From Nitrospira sp. (GTDB lineage: Bacteria; Nitrospirota; JACRHL01): a stretch of 7,310 nt of DNA. Both the position numbers and the translations under genes were made by a program. The stretch is taken from assembly GCA_026994095.1 (NCBI GenBank), contig JALWRU010000137.1, positions 1 to 7,310 on the forward strand, written 5' to 3'. Below are positions 5,505 to 7,310 of this stretch, in pieces. The notes beneath the pieces are model-generated. The model was not told where the DNA came from, made no database searches, and was given only the letters and a program-made list of their open reading frames with translations. Within the stretch, counting starts at the first letter, position 1; every line of letters begins with the position of its first letter.

Positions 5505-7291
5505 GGGCTCGATTCCTGCGTTGGGTTGAAGTCTGTGGCCAAGTCAGCGGCCAACCCATCAGTCGCCCCCGGCATTTCGTCCTGCGGTAGATACAGTGAG
5601 AACGTGGTGCCCTCTCCCTCAATACTCTCCACCTGAATCCAGCCCTGATGGGCGCTGATAATACCGTGCACCACCGTCAACCCCAGCCCAGTGCCCTGAC
5701 CCGGCTCCTTGGTGGTAAAAAACGGGTCAAACAACTGGCTGCGCACCGCCTCCGGCATACCCGGCCCGGTATCGGCAATCTGCAACAGCACATAGGATCC
5801 GCTGCCCTGCTCCGGCACACACAGGGTGCTGCCAGTGATGGTGATGCTGCCGTGAGTAACGATGGCCTGTTGGGCGTTGATCAGCAGGTTCATAATGACC
5901 TGCTGCATCTGGTCCGGATCGGCCACCAGCGAAATGGTCGGGTCGATCGCTACCGTAACCTCCACATGGGACCGCTCCGACTGGTGTGACAACAGCGCGG
6001 TGACCGTCTGCACCAACTCTGCCAGCACGACCCGCTCCATGGCGGGCGGGCGGCGGCGGGCAAATACCAGCATCTGCGAAACGATACCGGAGATGCGGTC
6101 GATCTGAGCGACGATGCGGGTCAAATGGTTGGCCAGTGGATCGCCCTCCGGCAGCTTGCGCAAGGCAAACTCGGCCCGGCCACTGATGACGTTCAAGGGG
6201 GTGCCGATCTCGTGGGCCAGACCGGCCGCCAACTGCCCTACCGTGGCCAGCTTCTCCGCATGCTGCAACTGGCGGGTCAGGCGCTCCGACTCGGTGCGGT
6301 CGTCCACCGCCAGCACCACACCCTGAACCCGCTGACTACCATCGGCCCCCTCGGTCATCAAGGCCCGCCCGCGCACGTCCAGCACCCGCTCGCTGGCGCG
6401 GGAGGTGCGATGGCGCACGCCGTTCATCTCAAAGCGGTCGCGCTCCCCTTGTAACAAGGCCGAAATGGCCTGCACCACCGGGCGGCCAAATATCCGTGGA
6501 TATAAAAAACCCACCGCCTCACCGCGCATCTCTTCGGCGGCAAAACCGAAGCTATCCGCCATGGCCCGATTCCAGGTGGTGATACGGCCCTCGGCGCTGA
6601 ATGCCACAATCCCGCTGGAGATATTCTCAACGATGCTGCGCTCATAGGCCCGGTCCCGCAGTAGCGCTTCGGTCTGCCCCTCGATGGTATCGGCCATGCG
6701 GTTAAAGCGCTCCGCCAGCCAGCCGATCTCACCCCCCTCACGGGTGCGGTGGCGCAGGCTCAGATCCCCCGCCCCAAATTGCTCCACCGAGCGGCTGAAA
6801 CGGCGCAGGGGAACCGCCACACTGCGGTGGGCCAGCAGGTAGACCGCCAACAGCAACAACAGGGTGACTAACGCCACCAGCAGCGGCTCCGGGTTGCGGT
6901 GGGCGCGCCAGTCTGGTGCGCCGAAGGAAGGGGTCAACCAGAGCTGTAAACGGGCGCCATCTTCGAGGGTGGTCTCGGTAGTGGGTGGACCGGTGGACAC
7001 CTCCGGATCCCACAATGGCGGCCACAACCGGATCTCGGCTCCACCCGTCTGCAAGCGGGCGCGGTCCAGCCCCAGACCCGATGCCACCCCTGCGAGGATA
7101 TGGGCAATGGCCGGAGGCTGAAGATCGGCACTACGCATGCGCTCAATGAGCAAGGTCACCTCGGTGCCCTGCTGGGCCAGACGCACCCGCCGGGCCTCCT
7201 CTGCCATCACCGCATAGAACACACCGTAGCCGAGCCCCACCGCGACCAGCACGCTGCCTACGGCAAGGGTTAATTTAGTGCCGACACGCAT
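5501..7291 (-). CDS. Membrane sensor histidine kinase (HAMP-PAS-HisKA)
   Basis: This 596-residue inner-membrane kinase should pair with the adjacent NtrC-type regulator. An N-terminal hydrophobic helix (about 8-29) and a second one (about 136-154) flank a periplasmic region of about 105 residues that I do not recognise as a known sensor fold. HAMP follows at about 155-207 and a PAS domain at about 215-332 (SIVENISSGIVAFSAEGRI, then TTWNRA). HisKA has the phospho-acceptor H360 in GLAHEIGTPLNVISG. The ATPase domain has N-box NLLINAQQA (468-476), DTGPGM (507-512), FDPFFTTK (521-528) and GTGLGL (533-538), so all catalytic boxes are intact. A 26-residue acidic tail ends the protein. The ATG at 7291 is chosen because a positively charged MRVGTK precedes the first helix. 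Its Shine-Dalgarno is weak, and the frame stays open to the window edge, so a start further upstream is not excluded. Confidence 0.95.
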   Translation of the reverse strand: MRVGTKLTLAVGSVLVAVGLGYGVFYAVMAEEARRVRLAQQGTEVTLLIERMRSADLQPPAIAHILAGVASGLGLDRARLQTGGAEIRLWPPLWDPEVSTGPPTTETTLEDGARLQLWLTPSFGAPDWRAHRNPEPLLVALVTLLLLLAVYLLAHRSVAVPLRRFSRSVEQFGAGDLSLRHRTREGGEIGWLAERFNRMADTIEGQTEALLRDRAYERSIVENISSGIVAFSAEGRITTWNRAMADSFGFAAEEMRGEAVGFLYPRIFGRPVVQAISALLQGERDRFEMNGVRHRTSRASERVLDVRGRALMTEGADGSQRVQGVVLAVDDRTESERLTRQLQHAEKLATVGQLAAGLAHEIGTPLNVISGRAEFALRKLPEGDPLANHLTRIVAQIDRISGIVSQMLVFARRRPPAMERVVLAELVQTVTALLSHQSERSHVEVTVAIDPTISLVADPDQMQQVIMNLLINAQQAIVTHGSITITGSTLCVPEQGSGSYVLLQIADTGPGMPEAVRSQLFDPFFTTKEPGQGTGLGLTVVHGIISAHQGWIQVESIEGEGTTFSLYLPQDEMPGATDGLAADLATDFNPTQESSP

Positions 7292-7310
7292 AACCGTCAG
7301 TGTACCCAGC

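Noticed and set aside
5136..5636. 166-codon plus-strand open frame opposite the kinase-regulator junction
   Set aside because: It is antisense to well-supported domains in both genes, has no family-like pattern, and fits a GC-driven shadow frame.

Overview
The window is a GC-rich stretch of bacterial chromosome in which every credible gene lies on the minus strand. The protein families (a proofreading DNA polymerase I, a HAMP-PAS histidine kinase, an NtrC-type regulator, a GAF protein) and the codon use fit a member of the Pseudomonadota. I cannot place it more narrowly from sequence alone. No mobile gene, tRNA, rRNA or CRISPR array is visible.

Reading in the direction of transcription (high to low coordinates), the window starts with a two-component pair. 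A membrane histidine kinase (7291-5501) overlaps by 4 bases a sigma-54-dependent NtrC-family response regulator (5504-4122). These two are almost certainly co-transcribed and translationally coupled. Their signal and target promoters are not evident, and no sigma-54 promoter is visible inside the window.

Next comes a 361-base gene-free stretch (4121-3761). It is mostly two head-to-tail copies of a GC-rich element of about 147 bp, with a 158-bp period and about 90% identity. Each copy contains nested inverted repeats. The copy nearer the regulator carries a clean minus-strand intrinsic terminator and probably ends the two-component operon.

At its polA end the repeat array runs into what looks like the polA promoter. 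The repeat terminus supplies a -35-like TTGTTT, and a TATCAT -10 box follows after exactly 17 bp, only 7 bases before the polA ATG. No Shine-Dalgarno sequence is present there, so polA may be made from a leaderless or nearly leaderless mRNA. This is the most interesting reading in the window.

polA (3760-1055) encodes a complete three-domain DNA polymerase I of 901 aa, with 5' nuclease, intact 3'-5' exonuclease and polymerase domains. Two bases after its stop begins a 100-aa cysteine-rich, probably zinc-binding protein (1052-750) of unknown function, apparently in the same operon. After a 138-base gap with no clear terminator, a GAF-domain protein starts at 611 and runs off the left edge of the window.

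Overall this looks like ordinary core and regulatory chromosome with one unusual intergenic region. I see no defence system, biosynthetic cluster or other large undescribed system.
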